Source: Periplaneta americana (lineage: Eukaryota; Arthropoda; Insecta; Blattodea; Blattidae). Taken from it: a DNA stretch of 64,000 nt. The DNA is taken from contig NC_091120.1 of assembly GCF_040183065.1 (NCBI RefSeq), positions 182,405,896 through 182,469,895 of the forward strand. Direction: 5' to 3'. Positions 31,336-42,530 of the stretch are shown here, piece by piece (position 1 is the stretch's first letter; each line of letters opens with the position of its first letter). A program made the translations under genes and the position numbers. The notes under the pieces were generated by a model. That model was not told the DNA's origin and ran no database searches. It worked only from the letters and a program-made list of their open reading frames with translations.

Positions 31336-31769
31336 CATCCAAAGACGGAAAAAGACTCACTGTATAGGACAAGAATGATGAGTGATGAATTCGGACCTTT
31401 AGTTTCTGGAAGAATTCTTGCTGTGAAAACAGTTGCAGTACCAACACGAAGGAAAGTTAAGAAGGCAATAGGATGTAGGGAGAAGAAAAAAAAAAAAAAG
31501 TTGGTAAACGGATAAATTTCAGAACACGGATTTCTTCCTTTCCCCTCTTACTTCAAAATTCTAACCTTGTGCACAGAAAATAAATTATTGGTACTGAAAA
31601 GTGCCTTTTCGTAAGCATGATGATGCGAATTCGACAAACGCAGACAAATCTGCTCTTTTTATTATTTTAAGCTATAATTGTCAGCGAGGAATCCGTATAC
31701 TGAAAATTTTCCAAGTCTTTACTTAGGCCTAGCTTAACCGCAATCTTAACCTTAACCCTTATCTCGCCA
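31336..31769. other. Stretch without a confident gene
   Basis: A short A-rich run at 31485-31500. No recognisable coding or repeat signal. Confidence 0.4.
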
Positions 31770-31852
31770 AGAAATTGTTTAACTCTTGACTTGTTCCACA
31801 TCTTAAATGTTAATGTAAGATCTATAGAATACAATAAATTAAATTAAAATTA
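31770..31852 (+). mobile_element. LINE 3'-end fragment
   Basis: cttgttccacatcttaaatg and the tail agaatacaataaattaaatt resemble the 3' end of the LINE at 950-1918 (cttgttccatattc, aataaatacaatac). Only the 3' UTR is present. Confidence 0.5.
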
Positions 31853-32287
31853 TCAATCACATCACTATACCTACATATACCGCAATAGAGACAACGCAAT
31901 TACATGAGCACCTACACCTGACTATGACGTCTTGACCAATGTTACCAATACGATTCTTAAAAACTCACTATGAAGGAATACAAAAACCACTAAATGTCTA
32001 TATTGTCAATATAAAATAAAATTATTTTGCCACTCTAAGTTCTAGATATACACCCAAAATCCCTATATCAGCAACACAAACTTCATAAATTTTATCCGCT
32101 AAACACAGAAAAACGTCAGATCTAGCGGAAAACCCGCTGAATTGCAACACTGGTTATGACACTCCTTGACCAGTGTCGCCAACTCCAGAATTGACAAGGC
32201 ACTAGATTCAAAAACAGAAAGACGTCTTGGTGTCTTGTCAGCCTACTTGAGGTGTGTGGACATAAAGGGGAAAAAATTGAGACGGTG

Positions 32288-32420
32288 TCGGGTGTAGTTC
32301 CTGGGTAGCTCAGTCTGTACAGCGTTGGTGTGCTAAGCCAAAGGTCCCAGAATCGATACCCGGCCAGGAACAATTTTTCCCTTGAAATTATTCAAATCTG
32401 CTTCACAGGAAGTATACCTG
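32288..32420 (+). mobile_element. SINE family C, single copy
   Basis: gttcctgggtagctcagtct (A box), gtcccagaatcgatacccgg (B box), gaacaatttttcccttgaaa and the end attattcaaatctgcttcac then gtatacctgaga match the minus-strand orientation of each unit in the array at 14914-15770. This shows that the array derives from a dispersed SINE. Confidence 0.85.
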
Positions 32421-32429
32421 AGAGCAGTT

Positions 32430-33240
32430 TTGCATAATTCAACAAGATATTTCCAAGGCTGCTGAAACAAACCCTTGACTCAAAGCAGAAGAATCTGGAA
32501 AGGGATATTGTGTCAGGTTTAAGGAGGCAAGGATACATCTATTAAATAGAGAAAGAGTGGGTATTATTTATTGATAATGGAGAAAAATTTGCTCCGGTGC
32601 CGGGGATCAAACCCAGGATCTCCAATTCCATGCACTGGGTGCTCTACCACTGAGCTGTGCTGAGACTCAATCCATGACACCGGCTCAAACTCTTCTCTTT
32701 TTAATGGAGAAAAATTCGCTCCAATACTGGGGATCGAACCTAGGACTCCAGTTCTACGCACTGGGTGTTCTACCACTGAGCTACGCCGAGGCTTAATCCA
32801 CGACACCGGATCGAATTTAAATAATGACAACAGAGAATTCTATAACATCAAAAATTAATATGATGATAGAGAAAGTGTGTTAGAGGTACTACCAGACCAC
32901 GAACAACCTGGCAAAAACATGGATGTAAACAACAATCTGACAAACTTTCTTGAAGTATCGTATGCGTTACGGCAATGAAAATAATTAAGCACGTTGCCAC
33001 AAGAAAAGACTGCAAGTACCAGCTGGGAGAAGTGATTGTGCAGAAAACTTAATTACTTCAGAAGATGAAGGCAGTTCAACAGTCTGATGAAGAAATAGAT
33101 GAGGCAGTCAGTCACCAAGAACAACCAATAGAAGAAGGGACGTGGGTGAAGGTCAAATTCAACTGCAGGCCCTAATATATACTAGCTGCTGATAATATTA
33201 TGTATATATATTTTCCGAAAATAAAACACTTTTAAACCAA
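32430..33240 (+). pseudogene. C-terminal remnant of a pogo/CENP-B-type transposase, interrupted by a SINE dimer
   Basis: In mixed frames the plus strand gives ERDIVSG, then after the SINEs VLEVLPDHEQPGKNMDVNN, a RYGNENN segment and KKRLQVPAGRSDCAENLITS with acidic EDEG. This order (invasion of the LP..., R-G motif, KK-x-x-VPAGRS, acidic tail) fits the C-terminal part of insect pogo/CENP-B transposases. At least one frameshift and several stops. The SINE dimer at 32576-32815 is bordered by imperfect repeats tagagaaagagtg and tagagaaagtgtg. Confidence 0.45.
32576..32815 (-). mobile_element. Dimeric tRNA-like SINE, family D
   Basis: Two tandem heads 127 bp apart. On the minus strand each reads GCGTAGCTCAGTGGTAGA (A box) and GGTTCGATCCCCAG or GGTTTGATCCCCGG (B box), ending GCGAATTTTTCTCCATT. 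Both heads are followed by the same short body, so the unit is a head-to-tail dimer. Confidence 0.85.
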
Positions 33241-34617
33241 ACTGAACTATCTATGGTTAGTCACCTTGAGTGGCAGACATAACTAGCTCAACAGAATAGG
33301 CGATCCCTCTGGTCCTACCGTATTTCCTTTGATGATGGAACTTATATGTACTCTCGAAACGTTGAAAATGTTAAGTTCCAGGACATGGCAGACTATCCAA
33401 AAGTCTATTTTTGACATTCTGTTCAAGCATGTCTTCATTCAGAGCAATTTCTATTGAAGAAATTACAAAGCAACTGGCTAGTAATAATGGTAATTCTAGA
33501 AAAAGAAAAATATACCTAGTACGGAGGATTATGTAAAGAGAAAAGCAGTTTTCCCTTTTCATTAAATGTGAAGCATAGGAACGCCATTTCATAATTTCAA
33601 TTAAAAAACACGCCAAACAAATTATCTTTGCACCAAAAAGCGGATGCTCCCTGGACCAAAAATACACAAATTCAATCTTCTAACACGATTTTTTTTAATA
33701 CTTTCGTTTTATAGTTTATTTCAGCGATTTTGAAAAAACGTAAGAAGTGGCGTTCCTGTAATTCACAATTACCGTTTTGACTAACCTTTGGGTTGACATT
33801 ACGCTGAAAATGAATGAGGAGCCTAGTTGAAAGTCCATTTTTTAGAAAGTGGGGTTAAGAGTAATTATTATGGAAAATTGTAGGGCTACGTGGAATCCGA
33901 ATTTTATATTATTTTCTGTCAAAAATGACAAATGTTTTAAATTACGCTTTAAAAACAAGCCTTCATTATAAAGACGGACACCTCCTAAGTACGTGTATGT
34001 ATGACGATAGCAGCCAACTCCACGCAAAACCAATCAGAGGCTTGAATTAGGTCATGTGACTGAGCAGGTGGTTGTGGGAGATGGGAGAGTAGGCCTATGT
34101 TAATAGCATTGATTCCTTTTTATTCTGTGCAACAATGTTGAAAAGCAATAACTTTACTTTCCAAGAGTCAGTGAATTTCTGTAGTTTTTTCTATTTATTA
34201 TGTTGGAATTTTTTCATATTAATTTCATGTGGTTGCACTAATATAATGCACTTTTCTTAAAATAAATATATTTCAATTTTGTTCTTCAAGAGATAAAACA
34301 TACAGAAATTTTTAAATCATTCTGTTCCCTTATTCAAACACATGGGGTGTGTTGTCATTTATGTTTCAAAAAACAGCCACCTCCCATCCTTTGTTACAAA
34401 GCTGGCCAAGTCAATGTTTATTTTTCAATTATCTCATTATTACGGCCAGGATTTGTATGCACAAAAAGGCTGATATATGAAAAATTAAACCAAACGTGCA
34501 AAATCAGTTTATTTAACATATCGTTTATCAGTAAAAATTTTGTCGAAGTTCCAGATACAACACTGTGCGCATGTCCAGCACTTGTAGTTAGGCAATTTAA
34601 ACCTTCTTACCTAAATA
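33241..34617. other. Stretch without a confident gene
   Basis: No confident ORF. The segment ttatatgtactctcgaaacg near 33348 resembles the end region of some Penelope-like or LINE ORFs but is too short to assign. Confidence 0.4.
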
Positions 34618-35953
34618 CGAGGCGCATCCAGAAAGTGACTTTTCCTATTTAAAAAAAAAAAAAAAAAAAGAACACACACTTTCAGGAAAACATTTATTGG
34701 CAACAGGTACAGCAATGTTTCAGCTATTTTTCAACATAGCCACCATCAGAACTGAGACACTTGTCGTATCGTGGGATCAACTTTTGTATCCCTCTGTCGT
34801 AGAACTCTGCTGTCTGTGAATGGAACCAGCGTGTGACAGACTTCTTCAGCTCTTCGTTGTTGCCAAAACGCTCACCGGAGAACAGGAATTTCTTGAGGTG
34901 AAAGAAAACGTGAAAATCGCTGGGAGCAAGATCAGGACTGTAGGGTGGGTGATGAAACAACTCCCAGCCAAATTCCGTCAAAACAGCTGCTGTGCGCCAA
35001 GCCGTATGTGGACGAGCATTGTCATGGAGGAGCACAACACCTGCAGTAAGCATTCCACGCCTCTTGTTTTGAATGGCACGTCGCAATTTTCACAGTGTTT
35101 CACAGTAACGGTCAGTGTTCACTGTTTCACCTCTTGGAAGTCAATGAGCAGAATGCCCTTCCTGTCCCAGAACACCGTGCACATCACTTTCTGTACTGGC
35201 AGCGTCTGTTTGAATTTCGTCCTCACCAGAGATCCACTATGCCGCCAATGCATTGACAGCTGCTTGGTTTCCGGGGTGAAATGCGAAATCCAAGTCTCAT
35301 CGCCAGTGACGATCCTGTCGAGGAACTCATCGCAGTCATCGTGATACTGTTGCAGAAATGTCATTGCTGATCCTAAACGTTGCATTTTGTGTTAGGGTGT
35401 CAGGTTTTTCGGCACCCACCTGGCACACACTTTTTTGAACAGCAGGTGCTTAGTGACAATCTCATGCAACAAGGACCGCGATATCTGCAGAAAATGGCTG
35501 CTCAGCTCCGTAATCGTGAAGCAATGGTTCTCCATGATGCACTGCCGCACCAGCTCAACACGATCATCACTGATGAGGGAAGGTCGCCCACTGCGCTCTT
35601 CATCATGGACACTTTGACGACCTTCGGAAAACTGCCTACACCAGCTATGCACCATCTGCTTACTCATGATGTTTGGCCCATAGACCTGACAGAGCTGCCG
35701 ATAAATTTCAATTGGCGAAATACTTTGTGCATTAAAGAACTTTATCACCGACCGAACCTCGCAGGCAGTGGAAGAAGGAATAAGGGCTTCCATTTCGGAC
35801 CACTGCTGCCACGCTACTGGCACCAGGCGGGACCTGTCCAGCTGGCATATGATTGATACGTCATATTTCTGTAAAGCATGCGCAATTGACACGGCTAATT
35901 AAGTTTACTTTCAAGGAGAAAAAATCGGGAACTTACTTTCTGGATGCGCCTCG
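34618..35953 (-). mobile_element. Full-length mariner transposon
   Basis: 1336 bp flanked by TA (34616-34617 and 35954-35955). The ends CGAGGCGCATCCAGAAAGTG and, inverted, CGAGGCGCATCCAGAAAGTA are 19/20 identical. Size, TA duplication and the encoded transposase place it in the mariner family. The interior end near 34650 carries an A run of about 20. Confidence 0.93.
34724..35793 (-). pseudogene. Mariner transposase (SETMAR-like), near-complete, two stops and a frameshift
   Basis: Reading leftward from about 35793: N-terminal HTH (EVRSVIKFFNAQSISPIEIY, then MVHSWCRQFSEGRQSVHDEE), the linker SGRPSLISDD, then VPKNLTP-stop-HK. The DDE domain follows: IVTGDETW (first Asp), HDNARPHT (second Asp), HPPYSPDLAPSDFH (third Asp, DD34D spacing style), and the C-terminus IPRYDKCLSSDGGYVEK with its stop at 34724. 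Catalytic residues are intact. Defects: one in-frame stop near 35390, a frameshift near 35145 before RGETVNTDRYCETL, and a stop just after that peptide. About 350 codons, normal for mariner. Confidence 0.9.
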
Positions 35954-35955
35954 TA

Positions 35956-38900
35956 CAAGGCGACTCTCGACTAAGAGTACATTTGAAATGAATTATTAGA
36001 GAAAAAAATAACTGTTTCCAAGAAAATAGATTTTAACATAATCAATTGTATTAATTTCACATTTGTGCAAGTTTCTTTCTGGTTTCCGATTGAGATTATA
36101 ACTTTCGCATTCTCAACCATCAAAACACAAATTATAATATTTAAATAAATAGGTACTTACCGGTACATGTTTTTCACAAAAATCGCAGAACACTGTCATT
36201 CTGCCTGTCCTCAAGCCTTCTTTATTTGTTACCCATTGCTTCTGGGTGTACTAGAACAATGATTTTGTAGGTGGCATCGCGAACTCACACAAATCACACA
36301 GAATTGTCCTTGGACTGATACTGTTAGGCTTTCTTTTTCAAGTGAGAATATTTGTATCTTAATTGGAAACAAACATCTTTGTTACGTTTCATGCGGATTG
36401 AGAAAAACGGCATCATAATTGATTGTTGTTGGCAGAATGAACACACTTCATATGAGGCTACACTAGACCTTTGTTTGTTTAGAGAAAATATTATACTGAA
36501 AAAAATTCGAAGTTTGCATATATGGCGATTTGTGTAACAAAATCCCGAAAATATGCCACAATATATGCAAAATACACTATTATATGGAGAAACACCCAAA
36601 ATATATGCAAAAATATGCTATATTAACTCTGCATATTCGTAATCACAGATGTTCAAAACGTGGCTATATAAAACTGTTTTTGTATGATTTTCAAAGAGCG
36701 TGTAAATATACGCATTTGCATATGAATACTGGCCATACTCATTATGTATATCGAAGATGAAATATTTAAATTAAGGAAATTATTTATTCTAAGCTGCCAA
36801 CATACTGTAGAAAAAAAATTCAAATTCCTAAGTCGACTTAAACTAACTATAACAGTTTTTGTCCTCTACTGAAAATTTCTGACGAATGGACATGGCCGTC
36901 TTTGTAACTAGGCTACTTAAAGGTTCATATCCTAGGTGGGATTTCAACTCACTACCATGGCTTCTGTGCAAATTAGAGCTGCATGTTTTGCGTTGTGTGT
37001 CAAGTACCCACCATTAAAAATATAAACACGATAAAATGTAAAAATGTGACTAATTTCGTGTAACATTGCGTACAGTTTCTTCATATATACAACGAATAAA
37101 TAAGGAGCCATGCTGATATAGTGGCCAGACTTTTTAGTTTTTAAAATAACATTATTGATAGCATGGCTAATTATCAACAGAACATCCGTGTGTGTTTGTG
37201 TCTGTAATGAAAGCTGTGTTGCAGGAAATAAAAGAAAGGATGTTTTCACAATATCTGAACTCAATCCCATACAGTATCGTAAAGAAAAGGAATTGCTGCA
37301 ATTATATCAAACCTGATACCACGTTGGAACTTTGTTTTCAGACCTTCCTTATCACTACGAATACAAGCAGAGAAAGAAACTATTCTGTATTGCATAGTAA
37401 ATCAACATTACAAGCTTAATAATCAATTGTTATCTAGTTGCATTACCCTCTCGCAATTCAGGGAATGGTTTTCCTTTTCAATTATTGATTAAATAAGTTT
37501 ATTTCAGCTCAGTGGAAAATGCTGTAAACATGTACCGTACCGTAATTTTCAATTTTATTAAAAAATACAAGGAACAAACACAATGTTTCAAATACAAAAT
37601 ACAACACTACGTACTAATTAAGAAGTTGTAAATACCGGTATTTTGGTTATGCATTCACAAATCATTCAAAGCCATATTCTGAAATAATAAAAGTTGAAAG
37701 ATTTTATATTTTATTCTTACACTACTTAAAAAAAGATATATAGACTATATTAAATTAAGATTTACCGTACATTTTATGAGTATTAAAGAAAAACTATAAT
37801 AATTTGCATATCTAGGTAAATAAACTTTTGTAATGGGTTAATATGGCCAAAATTCATAAAATACACAAGACCTACCATATTACAAATTTCTCATAAATTG
37901 GTAGTTAAGCAGAAAGTACGTATATTTGGACGGATAAGATTTTACCACATATGGCTACTGTAGTTTACGTTTATATAATATTACATAATAAACTGAATTG
38001 ATACCTATTTCATATTATAATGTATCACTTGCATGCAAGCTTATGTCTGAAATCATATACAAATAAAGATTAGATCCCTTGGTTTGTTACTCACTACGTA
38101 ACACTATAATAAAACCACATTCATTCAGTATTAATTATAAACTATTATAAACTTAACACCTTGACGTCTAACACAACTATGTAACATTACTTAGCGTATA
38201 CCATTTGGTAGCAATTTAATGGCTCCAGACGTTATTTCAAATTAAGCTTCATCGTAATGTAAACAAAGATAAGACAATCATCTTGTTCGCACTCCAGAAG
38301 TAGAGACAGACCGATGATCTGCGTATGTACAATCGTTACACATTCACAATAAATAATAATTTCATTAATTAAGAATTACATTTCAGTTTTATAATGATCC
38401 AGCGATCACACAATGCATGGTATATCTTACATTTGGGATTCATTCTAACGGCCTTTTTCTTCAAAATTACGATGGATGTACCGGTAACTCCTTCTTCTCC
38501 TTCTGTAAACTGCACCATTGAAACAAAGCTATCATGGTATGGAAGGGGGAAAGGAAATCCTTATTTTCTTCGCCTTTCCTGGTGATGGAGCTGATGTCTC
38601 TGAAACATTAGACTATTCTACATATATGACAGATTCCAGGACATTTTGTACTCGAAAACTCATGCCATGGACATTTAATCACCGAGATTTCGTAACACTA
38701 ACAGTTGGTACCTGCGTACCTTCGGTCATGTGCCCAATAAGTACCAGTGGACTTTTGGTCCAATACGCACCATGACTACTACAGTAAAAATATACCGGTA
38801 GGATATACACTGTTGACTTATTTCAATATTTATTTACAGAAATTTTGCTATCTTGGAACCAGAGATTACCAGAATTAACTTAAAAAAGATCCGGAAAAGT

Positions 38901-39138
38901 TGTGGCCCTTATATACTGAGGGATATTATCCTCATCACGATATTCTTTATAACGGGACACAACAAGCTCAATTTGCTTGCAAACATCGTTATATTTCTTT
39001 TTTTACAGGAGATTTCCTACTCTGTAATTTCTTCACATCTCACTGAATTTCGGCGACCTTCCTTTGTAAGTGCTCAAGAAGACAGAATACAGACAGAAGA
39101 TCTTTTCCAACTAGCTTATTAATCCTATTATGCCATGC
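35956..39138. other. Long stretch without a confident gene
   Basis: AT-rich. A minus-strand ORF ending at 36177 (MTVFCDFCEKHVP then gtaagt) has a zinc-finger-like C-x-x-C-x-x-x-H and a strong donor but no verifiable partner exon. 36540-36640 has repeated aatatgc motifs. No SHIPPO exon was found, although the 5' exons of the first gene should lie in the interval 31.3-45.8 kb. Confidence 0.4.
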
Positions 39139-39147
39139 TTTGCATGT

Positions 39148-39350
39148 AAAGTTACTTAGGAAACGTACTGTACAGATCCTGTGAAGTTACTTAGGAAACG
39201 TACAAATATGTCCCAGTGACATGTTTCTTTAGTGTGACGAAATGTCCCAGTGACATTTTTCTTTTGTGTGACGAAATGTTCGAATGACATTTTTCTTTTG
39301 TGTGACGAAATGTTCCAGTGACATTTTTCTTTTGTGTGACGAAATGTCCA
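39148..39350. repeat. 34-bp tandem repeat array, four to six units
   Basis: The unit tgtcccagtgacatttttct then tttgtgtgacgaaa recurs from 39209 to about 39345 with few changes. A different 34-bp-spaced pair, gttacttaggaaacgtac at 39151 and 39185, precedes it. The shared period suggests one replication-slippage process. Confidence 0.9.
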
Positions 39351-39539
39351 AAGTGCAAATTTTCGAGAACGAAAAGTCCCGATTCGATATAACATGGCGC
39401 AAAAACACAAGAATTTCACACCATATTAAATACCGTGAAAGGCTTCAAAAAGGTAAATGACAATCACATAGAACGAGCCTGTTAATTGATGTTGCCATGG
39501 AAAAAAAAAAAAAAAAAACAAATATAATATGGCCATGAA

Positions 39540-40868
39540 GTCTGGACACATAGAGGAGAAGAGAGGGGATAGAAAAAGGAAAAGGAAGGGATTTATAGCA
39601 TAAAGAGAAATTGAGAAGGAAAAGAAGGGGAAAGAGAGATGAGAAAAAGCAAAAAAGGAAGGATGAAGAAAAGGAAAAACAGGTAAGAAGATAAGAAGGA
39701 AAAGGCAAAAAGAAAAAGAAGAACATGACGAAAGGAAGAGTAGAAGATGAAGAACGAAGGCAAAAGGTAGAGAAGCAGATGAAGGAAAGGGAAAGAAAAG
39801 TAAGATGAAGGAAATGTGGGAAAAGGAAGAGAAGCAGATGAAGAAGGAAGGGAAAAGGAAGAGAAGCAGATGAAGGAAAGGAAAAGAAAGGTAAGATGAA
39901 AGAAATGTGGGAAAAGGAGAAGCAGATGAAGAAGGAAGGGAAAAGAAAGGAAAGACGAAGGAAACGAGGGAAAAGGAAGAGAAGCAGATGAAGGAGGAAG
40001 GGAAAAAGGAGAGATTAAGGAAATGAGGGAAAAGAAAGAAGAATATGAAGAAGGAAGGGAAAAGAAAATAAAGATGAAGGAAATGAAGGAACGAAAAGAG
40101 AAGCAGATGAAGAAGGAAGGAAAAAGAAAGGAAAGATGAAGGAAATGACGGAAAAGGAGGAGAAGTAGATGAAATAGGGAAAAGAAAAGAAAGACCAGGA
40201 AAGTTAGGGAAAGAGAAAAGAAGTAGATGAAGGAAGGGAAAAGCACGGAAAGACGAAGGAAGTGAGGGAAAGGAAGAGAAGCAGATGAAGGAAGGGAAAA
40301 GAAAGGAAAGATGAAGGAAATGACGGAAAAGGAAGAGAAGCAGATGAAGGAAGGGAAAACATAGGAAAGACGAAGGAAGTGAGGGAAAAGGAAGAGAAGC
40401 AGATGAAGGGAAAAGAAAGGAAAAATGAAGGAAATGACGGAAAAGGAAGAGAAGCAGATGAAGGAAGGGAAAACACAGGAAAGACGAAGGAAGTGAGGGA
40501 AAGGAAGAGAAGCAGATGAAGGAAGGGAAAGGAAAGGAAAGATGAAGGAAATGATGAAAAAGGAAGAGAAGCAGATGAAGGAAGGGAAAACATAGGAAAG
40601 ACGAAGGAAGTAAGGGAAAAGGAAGAGAAGCAGATGAAGGAAGGGAAAAGAAAGGAAAGATGAAGGAAATGACGGAAAAGGAAGAGAAGCAGGTGAAGAA
40701 AAGAAAAAGGAAGACGAGGAAGAAAAATGAGGAAGGAAAGAGAAAAGAAGTGAAAAAGATAACGATAAGTAGGAAAAAGAAAAAAAAGATGGGGAAAGAA
40801 AGAGAAAAGGAGGAGGAAAGAAGGTGGACAAGAAAATGATATAAAAGAGAAAAGAAAAAAAACTGACA
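39540..40868. repeat. Purine-rich minisatellite, about 59-bp unit
   Basis: The plus strand is almost purely A/G. From about 40270 to 40690 the key block gaagcagatgaagg recurs every 58-59 bp (near 40277, 40336, 40395, 40450, 40508, 40567, 40626, 40684). Units alternate between a form with cataggaaagacgaaggaag and a form with gaaaggaaagatgaaggaaa, giving a roughly 118-bp higher order. Toward 39540 the units degenerate. Long Ser/Phe/Leu-rich minus-strand frames (up to 485 residues) are a by-product of the composition. Confidence 0.9.
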
Positions 40869-41875
40869 GGTGCACAGCTTCACTGTGCTCTAACTCTTTA
40901 TGTAGAACTACGTGGGTGGTGCATGAAATGAAACAAGGAGAACAAGGAGATACAAGGATTTGTTAGGAGTAGGGGGTAGCATTAAGGGGTAATACGAAAG
41001 CCGTCTATTTCTCTGCCTTTACTATACTCTTGACAAGACCAGATTCAACATTTGATCATCAGAAACTCACCAACTTGTTTTTCACATAAGTTAAACGTAA
41101 CACAAAACATTGTTCATCTGGACTTGTAGTGCTCATTCTGCTTACAGACTGATGCATAGCTTGAAAATAACACTATACATTCTACCTTGATCACAAATAT
41201 TTATTATTACATCTTTGAAACAATAGGAACAATAAGCACTACCTATCTAGGCCATTATATTACTGCCAGACAGCACATCATCAATTATTATCACAAGTTA
41301 ATAAAATAAAAACAATTAGAATAAAATATTAAATAAAAAACATTTGAAACCATTAACAAACAAGCATCAAGCACAATTAGAAAGCACAGCAATGGAATGC
41401 AACAGCAGCTATTACATCAACAATAACGGGATCTGATCTTCATTTTTTTTTTTTCGTCTTGTCTTAATCACATCTGATCACATAGCTGCTTTTATTATTG
41501 AAATCAAACAAATATTCTAATGCAATGGTAAAATTTGTCCCTAGAGACTAAGCACCACACTAACAGGGGAAAATCAGGATGGGGAGATGAAGCTTTGTGT
41601 ACAGGAGCTGGAGACAGGGCCTTGGAAGAAAATCTCGTTTCAGGCTGTTTCGGTCCATCTTTTTGGGTCACTTTTAATTTTTAGTATTAGGCCATTTAGG
41701 TAAATAAGACATTTCGGTCCCACGAAATTTTTGGTACAGCATTTTCCGTAATAGGCCATTTCTGTACCACAAATTTTTTGGTACAGCACTTCGGCTACTT
41801 GGGTCACTTTATCATTTTTGTCATTGCTTTGTTTCAGTCATGTTGCTTGGTCATTCTTTATGAAATAAATTTAAT
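40869..41875. other. Stretch with loosely repeated gacatttcggtc-like motifs
   Basis: 41640-41830 has repeats of the style ggccatttaggt, catttcggtccc, ttggtacagca. Related words occur near 43030-43110. No gene recognised. Confidence 0.4.
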
Positions 41876-42530
41876 TTATGCTCGACCATGCCGAAATGTA
41901 GTAATTATACACCTGGTAGCAGTCCTTTAATGCATGTCATTAAAGTACACCTACTCATTAAAGGTCAGGTCTTTCAGTCAATGACGACTCAGGTTACAAC
42001 TGTTCAGCCAATGACAGGTCAGCTTTCTACCGTTATAAAACCGCAAGTATCGATTATTCTCGGATATGCAATCGAAAGAGAATTAGCGAAAAGTCACGGA
42101 GGCTGGAAATCCAATACTGTCGCAGAAGGTTATGTTCTGTTACTATAATAATTAGCGTTAATTGTAAATAATATTCAAATAAATTCAATTTGTCATCTCG
42201 TTTTTCAATGTCTAATTTAATTTCAATGCTATCTCTGTAGGTTCTTATGGCCTAGCAAGGTCAATGTGGACATCTGTTCCTCGGAAAAAATCAATACTTT
42301 CGCGTCTGCGCACATCTCACAACATACGGAACATTGCTCCAGGTCAGATACAATAAAATTAATAATATCAAGTTAGAAATATGGTCGAGCATAAAAAGTC
42401 GTATGAAACTCGCCTATAATGGTAATTAAGAAGCTCGTAGGAAAATTATTAAACTCGCTTGCACTCGTTTCATAAATATCCATACTCACTTCTTAATTAC
42501 CTTCATTATAGGCTCGTTGCATAATGTAGG
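41876..42530 (+). mobile_element. Repeat family carrying a tyrosine-recombinase-like C-terminal motif, copy 2
   Basis: Inverted relative of 28510-29155, alignable over nearly its whole length. It starts tgctcgaccatgccgaaatg and contains atggtcgagcataaaaagtc near 42381, so the first about 515 bp have 11-bp inverted ends (TGCTCGACCAT). The distal 120 bp form a loose palindrome with cctataatggtaattaag and cttaattacc...ttatagg. An 86-residue ORF at 41888-42148 includes GYAIERELAKSHGGWKSNTV and AEGY. Confidence 0.6.
41888..42148 (+). pseudogene. Short ORF with tyrosine-recombinase-like C-terminal box
   Basis: An 86-residue ORF. Residues 1-50 are low-complexity Thr/Val/Gln-rich and not recognised. 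Residues about 57-82 (ILGYAIERELAKSHGGWKSN, then TVAEGY) resemble the last helix-strand of eukaryotic tyrosine recombinases, where W/H and Tyr act at the active site. The same peptide, with a few substitutions, can be read in the copy at 28510-29155, so the coding character was shared by their ancestor. Too short to act alone; likely the 3' end of a former recombinase gene captured by a non-autonomous element. What else it could be: chance conservation of the DNA. Confidence 0.45.

Noticed and set aside
32564-32830. 88-codon ORF with a duplicated SSVVEHPV string
   Set aside because: Translation of the tandem tRNA-like SINE heads.
34820-35856. 174- and 158-codon plus-strand ORFs
   Set aside because: Antisense shadows of the minus-strand mariner transposase.
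36177-36240. Possible minus-strand exon ending ...FCDFCEKHVP before gtaagt
   Set aside because: Good donor and a zinc-finger-like C-x-x-C, but no clear acceptor, no partner exon and no recognised family.
38394-39122. Overlapping plus-strand ORFs of 63-89 codons
   Set aside because: No splice context or family signal on either strand; composition like the surrounding spacer.
39426-40883. 485-, 412- and 223-codon minus-strand ORFs rich in Ser, Phe, Leu
   Set aside because: They are the pyrimidine strand of the purine-rich minisatellite and are open in several frames at once.
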